DNA of 22,291 bases from Patescibacteria group bacterium (lineage in GTDB: Bacteria > Patescibacteriota > Microgenomatia > Daviesbacterales > UBA10151): positions 1 to 22,291 of the forward strand of contig JAHIUE010000053.1 of NCBI GenBank assembly GCA_018817205.1, in the 5' to 3' direction. The notes below the pieces were generated by a model. It was given only the letters and a program-made list of their open reading frames with translations. It searched no databases and had not been told where the DNA came from. Positions 1 to 7,671 of the stretch are shown here, one piece after another (positions within the stretch are counted from its first letter, which is position 1; each line of letters begins with the position of its first letter). The position numbers and the translations under genes were made by a program.

Positions 1-198
1 CTTGGATTCCTTTAAAGCCTGTATCATATATTCAGAAGGTTCTTCGGAAAGGGAAAAAGTTACCTCCTTGGTTCTTACAATTTGCCTTAAATAGCCGTTA
101 ATTAAACTAGAGAGTGACAAGCCCAGCGCTTGGGCTATTTGTTGAGCATCTCTTTTTACTTTGGGATTGACTTTAACATTAACCACTGCCGTATTCAT
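1..198 (-). CDS. RelB/DinJ-family antitoxin (partial, C-terminus outside the window)
   Basis: The first 66 codons of a minus-strand gene are present; it runs off the left edge. The N-terminus MNTAVVNVKVNPKVKRDAQQ, followed by an ALGLSLSSLINGYLRQIV segment, has the look of a RelB/DinJ ribbon-helix-helix antitoxin: a short beta strand, then two helices with a GLSLSS turn. Such proteins dimerise on their own promoter and neutralise a RelE/YafQ-type RNase toxin. The toxin gene would lie downstream, beyond the left edge, so the pair cannot be confirmed. A TATACT -10 box (207-212) ends 8 nt before the ATG, with no Shine-Dalgarno site, so the mRNA is probably leaderless. Repeated GTATA motifs just upstream could be the autoregulatory operator. 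The family call rests on pattern only. Confidence 0.7.
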   Translation of the reverse strand, partial: MNTAVVNVKVNPKVKRDAQQIAQALGLSLSSLINGYLRQIVRTKEVTFSLSEEPSEYMIQALKESK

Positions 199-224
199 AT
201 ATACGCAGTATATACCTTGTATAC
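199..224 (-). promoter_or_regulatory. Promoter and possible operator of the antitoxin gene
   Basis: Two self-complementary boxes, GTATAC (219-224) and GTATATAC (208-215), are followed by a related GTATAT stretch running into the start codon. The -10 TATACT (207-212) lies inside the repeats, so a bound antitoxin would block RNA polymerase. Operator function is inferred from autoregulation known in this family. Confidence 0.4.
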
Positions 225-332
225 ATCAAAGTCAAGACCCAGAAAATTATCGGATCGTCAAGGGAATTCCGATCTGGGATCGGTGATACAACTTCGCGTC
301 AAACGCCGCCATAAAGTTAGATAAGTGTTTAT

Positions 333-992
333 TTATCGGTACCAAAACAATAAAAACCTTTGTTTGATTCGATCTTGGTTTGAAAACAGAGCAAATGAGT
401 CTCTTGTGACATTTTTTATTTTTTTCGGGATATCAACCGGCTGAAGATTTGCCCTACACCAATTAATGATATTTTTTTGTCTTTGGTCGATAATAAAGAG
501 ACCTCCTTCTTTCACAACTCTTCTGAAAGAAGGGAAAAATTTCTTTTTTGTAGGATCGAATTGATTAAAAAGTATTGCGTCGAAAGAATTTTCCTCAAAT
601 GGATCACTATAAGCATCTCCTTTGATTATTAACCCTAAACCCATAGTTGTAGTGAAGGGATTATGATCATCATTTGATAGGTGTACTACTTTGTCTTCAC
701 CAAAAACCATTCTCGGAGTTATATGCCATCCGCTAAATGGATAATAAACCAGTTGAGGGTTATATATTTCGCTCACCCATTTCAGAAAAGGAGCGACGAT
801 TTGTTTCTCTCTGAAATTGGATGTACTAATTCTGCTCCTCAGTCTTGCAAGTGACATTTCTTCTGCATACTTGTCGTCAGCTATGCATATAAGATAATGA
901 GCATTTGTAATATCTACTATGTGTTGTGCGTCAGCATATCCAATACGTATAGGTATACTATTTGCTACTGCCTCTATTGAGCCAAACAACAT
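333..992 (-). CDS. SAM-methyltransferase-like protein with degenerate motif I
   Basis: A 219-aa protein. Its second half has the shape of a class I methyltransferase: a GDAYSDPF segment, then SFDAILFN (strand 4 region), then FRRVVKEGGLFIID (the usual 'VLKPGG' helix-strand). The expected glycine-rich SAM-binding motif I is replaced by LVYYPFSGWHITPRMVFG, followed by an acidic HLSNDD at the usual strand-2 end. It may therefore bind SAM unusually or be a non-catalytic relative. No signal peptide or membrane segment is visible. The gene is divergent from the glycosyltransferase operon and could act on the same glycan pathway, but nothing shows this. A TAAAAT -10 box (1000-1005) ends 7 nt before the ATG with no Shine-Dalgarno site. 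Confidence 0.55.
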   Translation of the reverse strand: MLFGSIEAVANSIPIRIGYADAQHIVDITNAHYLICIADDKYAEEMSLARLRSRISTSNFREKQIVAPFLKWVSEIYNPQLVYYPFSGWHITPRMVFGEDKVVHLSNDDHNPFTTTMGLGLIIKGDAYSDPFEENSFDAILFNQFDPTKKKFFPSFRRVVKEGGLFIIDQRQKNIINWCRANLQPVDIPKKIKNVTRDSFALFSNQDRIKQRFLLFWYR

Positions 993-999
993 AGAGCGT

Positions 1000-1005
1000 A
1001 TTTTA
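1000..1005 (-). promoter_or_regulatory. -10 box of the methyltransferase-like gene (leaderless arrangement)
   Basis: TAAAAT on the minus strand, 7 nt before the ATG at 992. No convincing -35 box is seen. Confidence 0.4.
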
Positions 1006-1061
1006 CTATATCTATAGGTTTATTTCTATCTTAGGATCAGACTAAGCAAAGTATAAGACTT

Positions 1062-1090
1062 TTGAGGTTAAGCTTGTATTGTTATACAAT
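1062..1090 (+). promoter_or_regulatory. Promoter of the glycosyltransferase operon
   Basis: TTGAGG (1062-1067), a 17-nt spacer and TACAAT (1085-1090). The -10 box ends 9 nt before the ATG at 1100, leaving a leader of only a few nucleotides. Confidence 0.5.
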
Positions 1091-1099
1091 GATAGCCAT

Positions 1100-1969
1100 A
1101 TGGCAGATAGTGAGAGTCCTGAACTTTCGATAATAATTTTAAATTACAATGTTAAAGAGTTGCTGATTAATTGCCTTGAGTCGGTTTTTCAAAGTAAAGG
1201 AAAACTGGACAGATGGCAAATAATTGTAGTAGATAATGCTTCAAGTGATGGGTCTGTTGAAGCTGTAAAAGAAAAATTCCCGCAAGCAGAACTGATTATA
1301 AACAAAGAAAACCTCGGCTTTTCCGCAGGTAATAATATCGGAGTTAAATATGCTCAAGCTCCTGTTGTGCTTTTTTTAAACCCCGATACTGTAATTTGCG
1401 ACCATGCCATCCAGAAATCTTTGGAAGTTTTGCTTTCTAGTCCCGATTATGGGGCTTTAACTTGCAAAGTGGAGCTTCCTGACGGCAGTTTAGATTATTC
1501 CTGCCACCGGGGTTTTCCCACTCCATGGAATTCTTTTTGCTATTTTACCGGCCTTGCCAAATTATTTCCCCGCTCCCCTATTTTTTCCGGCTACACCGCT
1601 TCATATCTGGATACACAAAAACCTCATGAAATTGACTCTGCCACAGGCGCCTTTTTAATGGTCCGCAAAATTGCCGGAGACCAGATTGGCTGGTGGGACA
1701 AAGATTATTTCTGGAACGGTGAGGATATAGAGTTTTGCTTTTGTCTTAAAGAGCGGGGCTGGAAAATTTATTTTTATCCTGAAGTGAAAATTATCCATTA
1801 TAAAGGTTCATCCGCGAAACTTGAAAAACATAAAACCGTAAGTCATGGAGTTTCTGCCATGAGGATTTTTTACAAAAAGCACTATTATAAAAAGTATCCC
1901 CCTATTTTTCGCGATTTTATCCTTTGGGGAATAAAAATTTTAGAACATTGGAGGAAATTATGGATTTAG
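1100..1969 (+). CDS. Family 2 glycosyltransferase (rhamnosyltransferase-like)
   Basis: A 289-aa GT-A fold transferase of the WbbL/rhamnosyltransferase-like branch of GT2, expected to add a nucleotide-activated sugar to a surface glycan or lipid-linked oligosaccharide at the cytoplasmic membrane face. Visible motifs are LSIIILNYN (residues 9-17), VVDNASSDGS (43-52), NLGFSAGNN (71-79), the metal-binding NPDT (94-97) in place of DXD, and WNGEDIEF, the catalytic ED motif, near residue 206. A TTG codon at 1079 is in frame, but it lies between the promoter elements, so ATG 1100 is preferred. The C-terminus overlaps the next gene by 10 nt. The sugar donor and acceptor cannot be read from the sequence. 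Confidence 0.85.
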   Translation: MADSESPELSIIILNYNVKELLINCLESVFQSKGKLDRWQIIVVDNASSDGSVEAVKEKFPQAELIINKENLGFSAGNNIGVKYAQAPVVLFLNPDTVICDHAIQKSLEVLLSSPDYGALTCKVELPDGSLDYSCHRGFPTPWNSFCYFTGLAKLFPRSPIFSGYTASYLDTQKPHEIDSATGAFLMVRKIAGDQIGWWDKDYFWNGEDIEFCFCLKERGWKIYFYPEVKIIHYKGSSAKLEKHKTVSHGVSAMRIFYKKHYYKKYPPIFRDFILWGIKILEHWRKLWI

Positions 1970-2844
1970 ACTTAACAGTTATTATTTTAAGTTATAACAC
2001 CAAAGATGTTACTTCCAGATGTCTTAAGAGACTTCAGTCGTCAGTCGTCAGCTGTCAGACAAAATTTAAAAATAAAATCACTACATTTGTAGTTGATAAC
2101 GGATCAATAGACGGATCTGCACAGATGATTAAAACAGATTACCCGTGGGTTAAACTAATCGAATCAAAAGAAAATACGGGATTTTCCAAAGGTAATAACA
2201 TTGTTATGAGAAAGGCCAAAACTTCTTTTGTTTTACTTCTTAATTCAGACGTCTACTTGGAAGAGGAAAGTCTTTATAAGGCAATTGCATATTTTCGGGT
2301 TAATTTAAATTGTGATGTGATGGGAGCCAGATTAAATTATCCTGATGGTCGCTTGCAGTCAAGCTCCGGCAACCTGCCCAATCCCCTAAATATAATTTTT
2401 TGGATTTTAGGTTTAGGGGGGTTTCATCCAAAAGGTAAGAATTATTTTTCCAAGGCTCATCAGGTTGGCTGGGTAATGGGGGCATTTTTAATGTTAAAGA
2501 AAAAGGTTTTTGATAGTACCGGAGGCTTTGATGAAAATATATTTATGCATATGGAAGAAGTTGAATGGTGTAAAAGGATCAAAAACAAAGGCTTTAAAAT
2601 CTGGTATGTGCCGCAAGTTGAAGTTGTGCATCTTCACGGTGCGTCAACCAATCTTGATTTGACTTCAAGTTTTGCCAATGAACTAAAAGGCATAAAATAT
2701 TATGTTAAAAAACATTACCCTTTTTCTTATTTGCCGGTTAAATTTTTTCTGCTTGTCGGACTTGTACTTCGAGCGGTTGCGTTTTGGATGCTTAAAAACC
2801 CCAAAAGAGCAAAAGTTTACTGGGAAGGACTAGGTGTGGTATGA
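1960..2844 (+). CDS. Family 2 glycosyltransferase
   Basis: A 294-aa GT2 paralogue of the preceding gene. Motifs are LTVIILSYN near the N-terminus, VVDNGSIDGS, NTGFSKGNN, the DXD-equivalent LLNSDV and MHMEEVEWCKR, where MEE replaces the usual ED. The start is set by a clear Shine-Dalgarno GGAGG (1950-1954) 5 nt before the ATG, inside the 3' end of the previous gene. This is one of the few genes here with a canonical ribosome-binding site, as expected for an operon-internal gene. Residues about 25-34 (LQSSVVSCQT) are encoded by a 7-nt tandem array inserted in the loop between the first helix and the second strand. The gene ends in an ATGA overlap with the next one. Confidence 0.85.
   Translation: MDLDLTVIILSYNTKDVTSRCLKRLQSSVVSCQTKFKNKITTFVVDNGSIDGSAQMIKTDYPWVKLIESKENTGFSKGNNIVMRKAKTSFVLLLNSDVYLEEESLYKAIAYFRVNLNCDVMGARLNYPDGRLQSSSGNLPNPLNIIFWILGLGGFHPKGKNYFSKAHQVGWVMGAFLMLKKKVFDSTGGFDENIFMHMEEVEWCKRIKNKGFKIWYVPQVEVVHLHGASTNLDLTSSFANELKGIKYYVKKHYPFSYLPVKFFLLVGLVLRAVAFWMLKNPKRAKVYWEGLGVV
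2031..2058. repeat. Heptanucleotide array in a GT2 gene
   Basis: Four 7-nt units: ACTTCAG, TCGTCAG, TCGTCAG, CTGTCAG. They are in frame within the coding sequence. The unit TCGTCAG is a rotation of the AGTCGTC unit found at 14571-14605. Confidence 0.8.
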
Positions 2845-4607
2845 AAATTGCAATAATTACCATTAATTATAACGGTAAAAAAGATACTTTTGAATTTCTT
2901 GCTTCGCTTTCTAAACTACGAACTGTGAACTGTGAACAACACGCCCCTCCTTTGGAGGTGAAAACTATTATAGTTGACAATGCTTCATCCGATGGCAGTG
3001 TGAGTGAGATAAAAAATAAATTTCCTGATGTAGATATCCTGCAAACCGGGGCAAATCTGGGATTTGCAGGAGGTTATAACAAAGGCTTGGAATATGCAAA
3101 GATCTGGGGAGCAGATTTTTATTTGCTTATAAATAATGATTGTTTGATAAAAGAGGAGAATTTAATTTCGAAGCTTTTAGAAACTTTTGAAAAAGACCCG
3201 AAAATCGGTCTTATCTCTCCGAAAATTTATTTTGCTCCAGGTTTTGAATTTCACAAGGAAAGATACAGCAAAAATGATTCGGGAAAAATCATCTGGTATG
3301 GGGGTGGTCAGTTTGACTGGGATAACATTGGTTCAAAACACCGTGGCATAGATGAAATTGACAAAGGTCAATTTGATGAGGTTGCGGAAACAGGTATTTT
3401 TTCAGGAGCCTGCGTTTTAATTAAGAAAGAAGTATTAGAAAAATCGGGTCCGCCGGCCGGCGGATTTGATGCAAAATATTTTTTGTATTTTGAAGACAGC
3501 GACCTTATGAAAAGGGTCAAAGATAAGGGATTTAAAATTTACTATAACGGACAAACTTCAATTTATCATAAAGTTTCCCGGTCAACAGGAATCGGATCCG
3601 AAATTACCGATTATTATCATACGCGCAACAGATTAATTTTTGGTATGCAATATGCAAAGTCCCGGACTAAATTTGCTCTGCTTAGGGAAGCTGTAAAACT
3701 TTTTATTTTCGGAAGGCGTGCCCAAAGAAAAGGGGTTTTGGATTATTATCTTGGGATTATAGGCGGAATTGATGAAATTAGTAAACCTGAATATCCTATT
3801 AAATTATCGATTGGAATAGTAAATTATAATACTGCCAATTTAACCAGAAAACTTTTGCAAAGTATTCCAAAAGCATCTGATATTGAAATAATTGTTTTGG
3901 ATAACGGCAATCTTGATTCATGCAAAGATTGGATTAAAGATTTTCCGGTTAAATATTTGCAAAATAATGAAAATGAAGGTTTTTCCAAAGGCTATAACAA
4001 GACCATAAAATATGCTTTAGGTGAATATTATTTGATGTTAAATTCAGATATTGAAGTTTTACCCGGCAGTTTAAAGGAATTGGTGAAAATAGAAGACGAG
4101 TTAAAAGGAGAAACTGTTTTGGGCGGGAAACTGCTGTTTCCGGATAAAAGCGACCAGGATTCGGTATTTCATTTGCCTACTATCCGGGGTGCTTTTAAAG
4201 AATATTTCTTAGCCCAAAAAGGTTCTTACTTTATGTATTTGCCCAAAGGCGAAAAGCCGGTAAAAGTAGAAGGCATGGTAATGGCTTGCCTTTTAATCCC
4301 TAAAAAAATTCTAAATAAAGCAGGACTTTTGGATGAGGGGACTTTTATTTTCTTTGAAGATATTGAATATTCCAGAAGACTGAAAGAGTTTAATATATCG
4401 GTTTATTTTGTGCCCGGTGCAAAATTTATCCATCATCATGGTTCATCAACCAAAAAAGTAGGTTGGGAAAAATCCTATGCTCTTTTACAAAAAGCCTCAA
4501 AGCATTACCACGGAAAGATTTATTATTACTTATTAACTCTGGTGTTGAAACTGGGTCAGAAACTGGGCCGCGTCAAAACCCCTACTTGCAGATGGGTAAA
4601 AGATTAG
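2841..4607 (+). CDS. Two-domain family 2 glycosyltransferase
   Basis: A 588-aa protein with two complete GT-A domains in tandem. Domain 1 (about 1-300) has IAIITINYNG, VDNASSDGSV, ANLGFAGGYN, INNDC and YFEDSDLMKR. Domain 2 (about 325-560) has LSIGIVNYN, VLDNGN, NEGFSKGYN, LNSDIE and FFEDIEYSRR. Such tandem enzymes can add two different sugars or alternate in polymerisation; which applies here is unknown. Translation is probably coupled through the ATGA overlap with the upstream gene. Domain 1 carries two insertions: a 7-nt array giving KLRTVNCEQ (about residues 26-34), at a position equivalent to the array in the upstream gene, and a 16-nt perfect palindrome giving GPPAG just before the GFDAKYF motif. 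No terminator is apparent after the stop codon. Confidence 0.85.
   Translation: MKIAIITINYNGKKDTFEFLASLSKLRTVNCEQHAPPLEVKTIIVDNASSDGSVSEIKNKFPDVDILQTGANLGFAGGYNKGLEYAKIWGADFYLLINNDCLIKEENLISKLLETFEKDPKIGLISPKIYFAPGFEFHKERYSKNDSGKIIWYGGGQFDWDNIGSKHRGIDEIDKGQFDEVAETGIFSGACVLIKKEVLEKSGPPAGGFDAKYFLYFEDSDLMKRVKDKGFKIYYNGQTSIYHKVSRSTGIGSEITDYYHTRNRLIFGMQYAKSRTKFALLREAVKLFIFGRRAQRKGVLDYYLGIIGGIDEISKPEYPIKLSIGIVNYNTANLTRKLLQSIPKASDIEIIVLDNGNLDSCKDWIKDFPVKYLQNNENEGFSKGYNKTIKYALGEYYLMLNSDIEVLPGSLKELVKIEDELKGETVLGGKLLFPDKSDQDSVFHLPTIRGAFKEYFLAQKGSYFMYLPKGEKPVKVEGMVMACLLIPKKILNKAGLLDEGTFIFFEDIEYSRRLKEFNISVYFVPGAKFIHHHGSSTKKVGWEKSYALLQKASKHYHGKIYYYLLTLVLKLGQKLGRVKTPTCRWVKD
2914..2941. repeat. Heptanucleotide array in the two-domain GT2 gene
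   Basis: Four units: AACTACG, AACTGTG, AACTGTG, AACAACA. The sequence is immediately followed by a small CCTCC-TTT-GGAGG hairpin, also inside the coding region. Confidence 0.75.
3449..3464. repeat. 16-nt perfect GC-rich palindrome in coding sequence
   Basis: TCCGCCGGCCGGCGGA is its own reverse complement and stands out in a region of low GC. It encodes the extra residues GPPAG inside a conserved glycosyltransferase motif, which suggests an inserted mobile palindrome. Confidence 0.6.
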
Positions 4608-4629
4608 CATAAACATAAAGTAGATTTTT

Positions 4630-4638
4630 TGGTATAAT
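4630..4638 (+). promoter_or_regulatory. Extended -10 promoter of tRNA-Tyr
   Basis: TGGTATAAT, a consensus extended -10 element, ends 10 nt before the mature tRNA 5' end. Confidence 0.6.
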
Positions 4639-4648
4639 CTTTAAGTTT

Positions 4649-4731
4649 CCGGAGGTGGCAGAGTGGCCAATCGCAACAGACTGTAAATCTGTCGGGTTTT
4701 CCCTACGGAGGTTCGAATCCTCCCCTCCGGA
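4649..4731 (+). tRNA. tRNA-Tyr (GTA)
   Basis: A class II tRNA of 83 nt. The acceptor arms CCGGAGG and CCTCCGG pair perfectly. The anticodon loop is CTGTAAA (anticodon GTA), the variable arm stem is GGG-TTTT-CCC, and the T arm is GGAGG-TTCGAAT-CCTCC. The discriminator is A. CCA is not encoded. Confidence 0.95.
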
Positions 4732-4741
4732 CAGAGACTTC

Positions 4742-4750
4742 TGCTATAAT
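4742..4750 (+). promoter_or_regulatory. Extended -10 promoter of the penicillin-binding protein gene
   Basis: TGCTATAAT ends 8 nt before ATG 4759 and starts 11 nt after the tRNA-Tyr gene. Transcription would begin at or next to the start codon. Confidence 0.6.
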
Positions 4751-4758
4751 CTCTACAT

Positions 4759-7314
4759 ATGGCCATGGGTTCTTGGAAAGCAAGGCAGGAAAATAAAAAG
4801 GTCTGGCGGTTTAAATTTTTATCAAAACTCTCTACTTTAATGCTTATTTCTGTGGTGGGTTTTCTGCTTTTGATTTTTGGCGCTGTCATCTTCTTCGCCA
4901 CCCAGATCCCCAACACTTCCGATTTATCAAGCAGATCTGTTGCCCAGGCCACTAAAATCTACGACCGAAACGGCGAACTGCTTTATGACATCTACCAGAA
5001 CCAAAACAGGACTCCTGTTAAACTTGCGGAAATTCCCGACTTTGTTAAACAGGCCACCATTGCCATTGAGGATAAGGATTTTTACAAACATCAGGGCTTT
5101 TCAATTATGGGAATCACCCGTTCGGTTTTTGAACTTGCTGTTCATCGCCGGGTGGAAGGTGGCTCCACTTTGACCCAGCAGCTGGTTAAAAATGCTTTGC
5201 TCTCTCCGGAAAGAAGTGTAATCAGGAAAATTAAGGAATTCATCCTTGCAGTTCAAGTCGAAAGGGCTTACTCAAAGGATCAGATTTTAGAAATGTATCT
5301 CAATGAAATTCCTTATGGCGGTACGGCTTACGGGATAGAGGCTGCGGCAAATTTATATTTTGGCAAATCAGCAAAAGAGCTTGATTTATCGGAAGCTGCA
5401 CTACTTGCTGGATTACCACAGCGTCCCTCCGTTTACTCGCCATACGGCACTAGACCCGAGCTGTCCCGGACAAGACAAAAAGAAGTCTTGAGAAGAATGG
5501 TGGAAGACGGCTATATTACGCCCGAGCAGAGTAAAAAGGCGGCTGATGAACGGTTGACTTATCGTACCGAACAGAATGAGCAAGGCTTCAAAGCCCCCCA
5601 TTTTGTCCTCTATGTCAAGGAAAAACTGATTGAGCAGTTTGGAGACAGGATGGTGGAAGGTGGAGGTCTTAGGGTTACTACCACCCTTGATTATGAGTTG
5701 CAAAAAGAGTCCGAAGAGATTCTTCAAAAAGAGATTGAAAATCTTACATCTGCCAAAGTTGGGAACGGAGCGGTAGTGGTTCTGGATCCCAAGACGGGCC
5801 AGATTTTGGCTATGGTTGGGAGCAAAGATTATTTTGGCGATTCTTTGCCGGAAGGTTGTATTGAGGGGGAAACATGTACTTTTGAGCCTAATGTAAACGT
5901 AGCAACAAGGCCCCGCCAGCCGGGTTCTGCCACCAAGCCAATTGCCTATTCAAAGGCTTTGGAAAAAGGTTATACCGCTAACCAGGTTTATATGGATGTT
6001 AAAACCGAATTCCCTGGAGGCGATATGCCTACTTATATTCCTGTCAATTACGACGGTCAATATCATGGTGTAGTTCAGATGCGTTATACCTTGGGTAATT
6101 CCTACAACATTCCGGCTGTTAAAAATCTGGCTATGGTTGGGGTAAAAGATGTCATGGAGCTGGGCTATAGAATGGGTCTTTCCACCTGGGAGCCTTCGGA
6201 AGAAAATATCAACTCGGTAGGTTTGAGTTTGGTTCTGGGAGGAAAAGAAGTCAGGCTTCTGGATTTGACATCAGCTTTTGCAGTTTTTGCCAACCAAGGC
6301 AGACAGTTTGATCCGGTTTCTATTTTAAAGATAGCTGACAGTAAAGGCAAAACCCTGTTTGAGTTTCACGAGTCTGAAGGAAGAAAAGTGCTGGATCCGG
6401 GAATAGCCTTTATAATTTCCGATATCATTTCTGACAATGGGGCAAGAACCGCCGCTTTCGGCTCAAATTCGGTTTTAAATGTGCCGGGTAAGACAGTGGC
6501 CGTCAAAACAGGAACTACGGATGAAAAAAGGGATAATTGGACTGTTGGGTACAGCCCTTCTATAGCGGTGGGGGTTTGGGTAGGTAATAATAACAATGCG
6601 GTTATGAGTTCGACAGTTGCCTCCGGCGTGACAGGTGCTTCTCCTATCTGGAATAAAATCATGAGGGTTGCTCTTAAAGACAAAGAGAACGAATCGTTTG
6701 AAAGACCTTCTAATGTAATTCAGGTAGATGTAGACGGTTTTATGACTGGAAAGCCTTATGGGGGATCTCCAACAAGAAAAGAGTATTTTATATCAGGTAC
6801 CGAACCGAAGAATGAATCAGGGGCTTACCAGAGGCAAAAGGTTTGCAAAAGCAATACCCACAGGTTAGCAAATGATGATGAAGACAATGAGGAAAAAGAT
6901 GTGGTGGTTTTGCAGGAAAATGACCCGACCGGGGCGGATAAATGGCAAAAAGGTATTGATGAATGGGTTCTTACCGCGGCTGACCCCAGGTTGGTTGGGG
7001 CAACAAGGGGGTGTTCCGGGGTACCCGGTTTTACGGCCGGTACAGGCGGGATTATAGGAATTGTCAATGTAGGCAATGGTGCGAATGTGCCAAGGGTGTT
7101 TGATGTTTTAGCCAAAGCAAATTCTCCTGCAGGGGTTAAAAAAATTACCTGGTTAATAGACGGCGGACAAAAATCTACCCAGACCAGCGAGCCATATGCG
7201 CTTCATGTAGAGTTTCCTCAAGGCGATAAAGGTTCGCATACGATTACTGTTACTTTGGAAGACAATAACGGAGCAAGTTTTTCTTCTTCAATTGGGGTTA
7301 CGGTTGCCCTTTAG
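4759..7314 (+). CDS. Class A penicillin-binding protein (bifunctional transglycosylase/transpeptidase)
   Basis: An 851-aa membrane-anchored enzyme that polymerises lipid II and cross-links the peptides. A single N-terminal membrane segment lies at about 26-48. The GT51 domain (about 60-235) carries the catalytic Glu104 in IAIEDKDFY and the GGSTLTQQLVKN motif (134-145). The transpeptidase domain (about 330-640) has Ser390 in GSATKP (SxxK), SYN (448-450) and KTGT (583-586). An Ig-like C-terminal domain (about 768-851) resembles bacterial Ig domains that extend from the wall. A linker at 650-765 has an acidic run near 706-713 and two cysteines (696, 752) that could form a disulfide. ATG 4759 is chosen because of the -10 box 8 nt upstream; ATG 4765 is an alternative. 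Gene symbols such as mrcA/ponA would fit only loosely. Confidence 0.93.
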   Translation: MAMGSWKARQENKKVWRFKFLSKLSTLMLISVVGFLLLIFGAVIFFATQIPNTSDLSSRSVAQATKIYDRNGELLYDIYQNQNRTPVKLAEIPDFVKQATIAIEDKDFYKHQGFSIMGITRSVFELAVHRRVEGGSTLTQQLVKNALLSPERSVIRKIKEFILAVQVERAYSKDQILEMYLNEIPYGGTAYGIEAAANLYFGKSAKELDLSEAALLAGLPQRPSVYSPYGTRPELSRTRQKEVLRRMVEDGYITPEQSKKAADERLTYRTEQNEQGFKAPHFVLYVKEKLIEQFGDRMVEGGGLRVTTTLDYELQKESEEILQKEIENLTSAKVGNGAVVVLDPKTGQILAMVGSKDYFGDSLPEGCIEGETCTFEPNVNVATRPRQPGSATKPIAYSKALEKGYTANQVYMDVKTEFPGGDMPTYIPVNYDGQYHGVVQMRYTLGNSYNIPAVKNLAMVGVKDVMELGYRMGLSTWEPSEENINSVGLSLVLGGKEVRLLDLTSAFAVFANQGRQFDPVSILKIADSKGKTLFEFHESEGRKVLDPGIAFIISDIISDNGARTAAFGSNSVLNVPGKTVAVKTGTTDEKRDNWTVGYSPSIAVGVWVGNNNNAVMSSTVASGVTGASPIWNKIMRVALKDKENESFERPSNVIQVDVDGFMTGKPYGGSPTRKEYFISGTEPKNESGAYQRQKVCKSNTHRLANDDEDNEEKDVVVLQENDPTGADKWQKGIDEWVLTAADPRLVGATRGCSGVPGFTAGTGGIIGIVNVGNGANVPRVFDVLAKANSPAGVKKITWLIDGGQKSTQTSEPYALHVEFPQGDKGSHTITVTLEDNNGASFSSSIGVTVAL

Positions 7315-7437
7315 GATATGATTTGTTTGCTTCGATGGTTGTTTTCCATTTATTCTTTGATGAGGGAATTTTCTACCTTGTTCAACTTGCTTTTGTAATC
7401 TGCGTCGTGGATCTAGGGGGCATATTTCTTTATTCAT
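7288..7437 (-). CDS. Possible small protein of 49 aa, unknown
   Basis: An ORF starting MNKEICPLDPRRRLQKQVEQ, rich in Lys, Arg, Gln and Asn, with no membrane segment. The case for it is its promoter: TGTTATAAT (7445-7453, minus) ends 7 nt before the ATG, exactly the arrangement seen at the recognised genes of this window. The last 27 nt run antisense to the end of the penicillin-binding protein gene. I recognise no family. It may instead be a small RNA transcribed from the same promoter. Confidence 0.35.
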   Translation of the reverse strand: MNKEICPLDPRRRLQKQVEQGRKFPHQRINGKQPSKQTNHILKGNRNPN

Positions 7438-7444
7438 GGCGTAA

Positions 7445-7478
7445 ATTATAACATTCCTATTTCCCAAAATGATATAAT
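7445..7478. promoter_or_regulatory. Two divergent extended -10 promoters
   Basis: TGTTATAAT on the minus strand (7453-7445) and TGATATAAT on the plus strand (7470-7478) point away from each other. They lie in the only spacer in this window that is longer than 300 nt and has no recognised gene (7315-7667). Confidence 0.5.
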
Positions 7479-7491
7479 TTAAGCAAATAGC

Positions 7492-7671
7492 ATGAGTGAA
7501 ACACCGGAAAAGAAAAAATCCGATTTGAATGACCAAAAGGGATTACTTGGAAAAAGAGAATTTGGAGTCTCGCAAAGGGGTTCACTCTATCCTGGATCAA
7601 ATCTATGCCAGCTTTCTAACATTGGACTTGCTGCTGGCTTGAGACCCCGTCATCATAGAAGAAGATCTTAA
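7492..7671 (+). CDS. Possible small protein of 59 aa, unknown
   Basis: An ORF starting MSETPEKKKSDLNDQKGLLG and ending in a basic RPRHHRRRS tail. The extended -10 TGATATAAT (7470-7478) ends 13 nt before the ATG, and there is no Shine-Dalgarno site. It converges on pheT and overlaps its stop codon by 4 nt. A second frame starting at the internal ATG 7532 (MTKRDYLEKENLESRKGVHS, 37 aa) looks at least as protein-like, so this could be one gene with a frameshift. No terminator or other feature was seen in the rest of the spacer. Confidence 0.25.
   Translation: MSETPEKKKSDLNDQKGLLGKREFGVSQRGSLYPGSNLCQLSNIGLAAGLRPRHHRRRS

Noticed and set aside
240..300. Terminator downstream of the methyltransferase-like gene
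   Set aside because: CCGATC-CCA-GATCGG forms a 6-bp stem but has no following T-run on either strand; support is too weak.
130..324. 64-aa plus-strand ORF over the antitoxin start
   Set aside because: It runs antisense to the RelB-like coding sequence and its promoter repeats; no promoter or ribosome-binding site of its own.
4550..4575. GAAACTGGG duplicated at the end of the two-domain GT2 gene
   Set aside because: Only two copies, 12 nt apart; better explained as an ordinary helical LKLGQKLG peptide.
4641..4952. 103-aa minus-strand ORF across tRNA-Tyr and the PBP start
   Set aside because: It is the reverse translation of a tRNA gene and the PBP N-terminus; no initiation signal.
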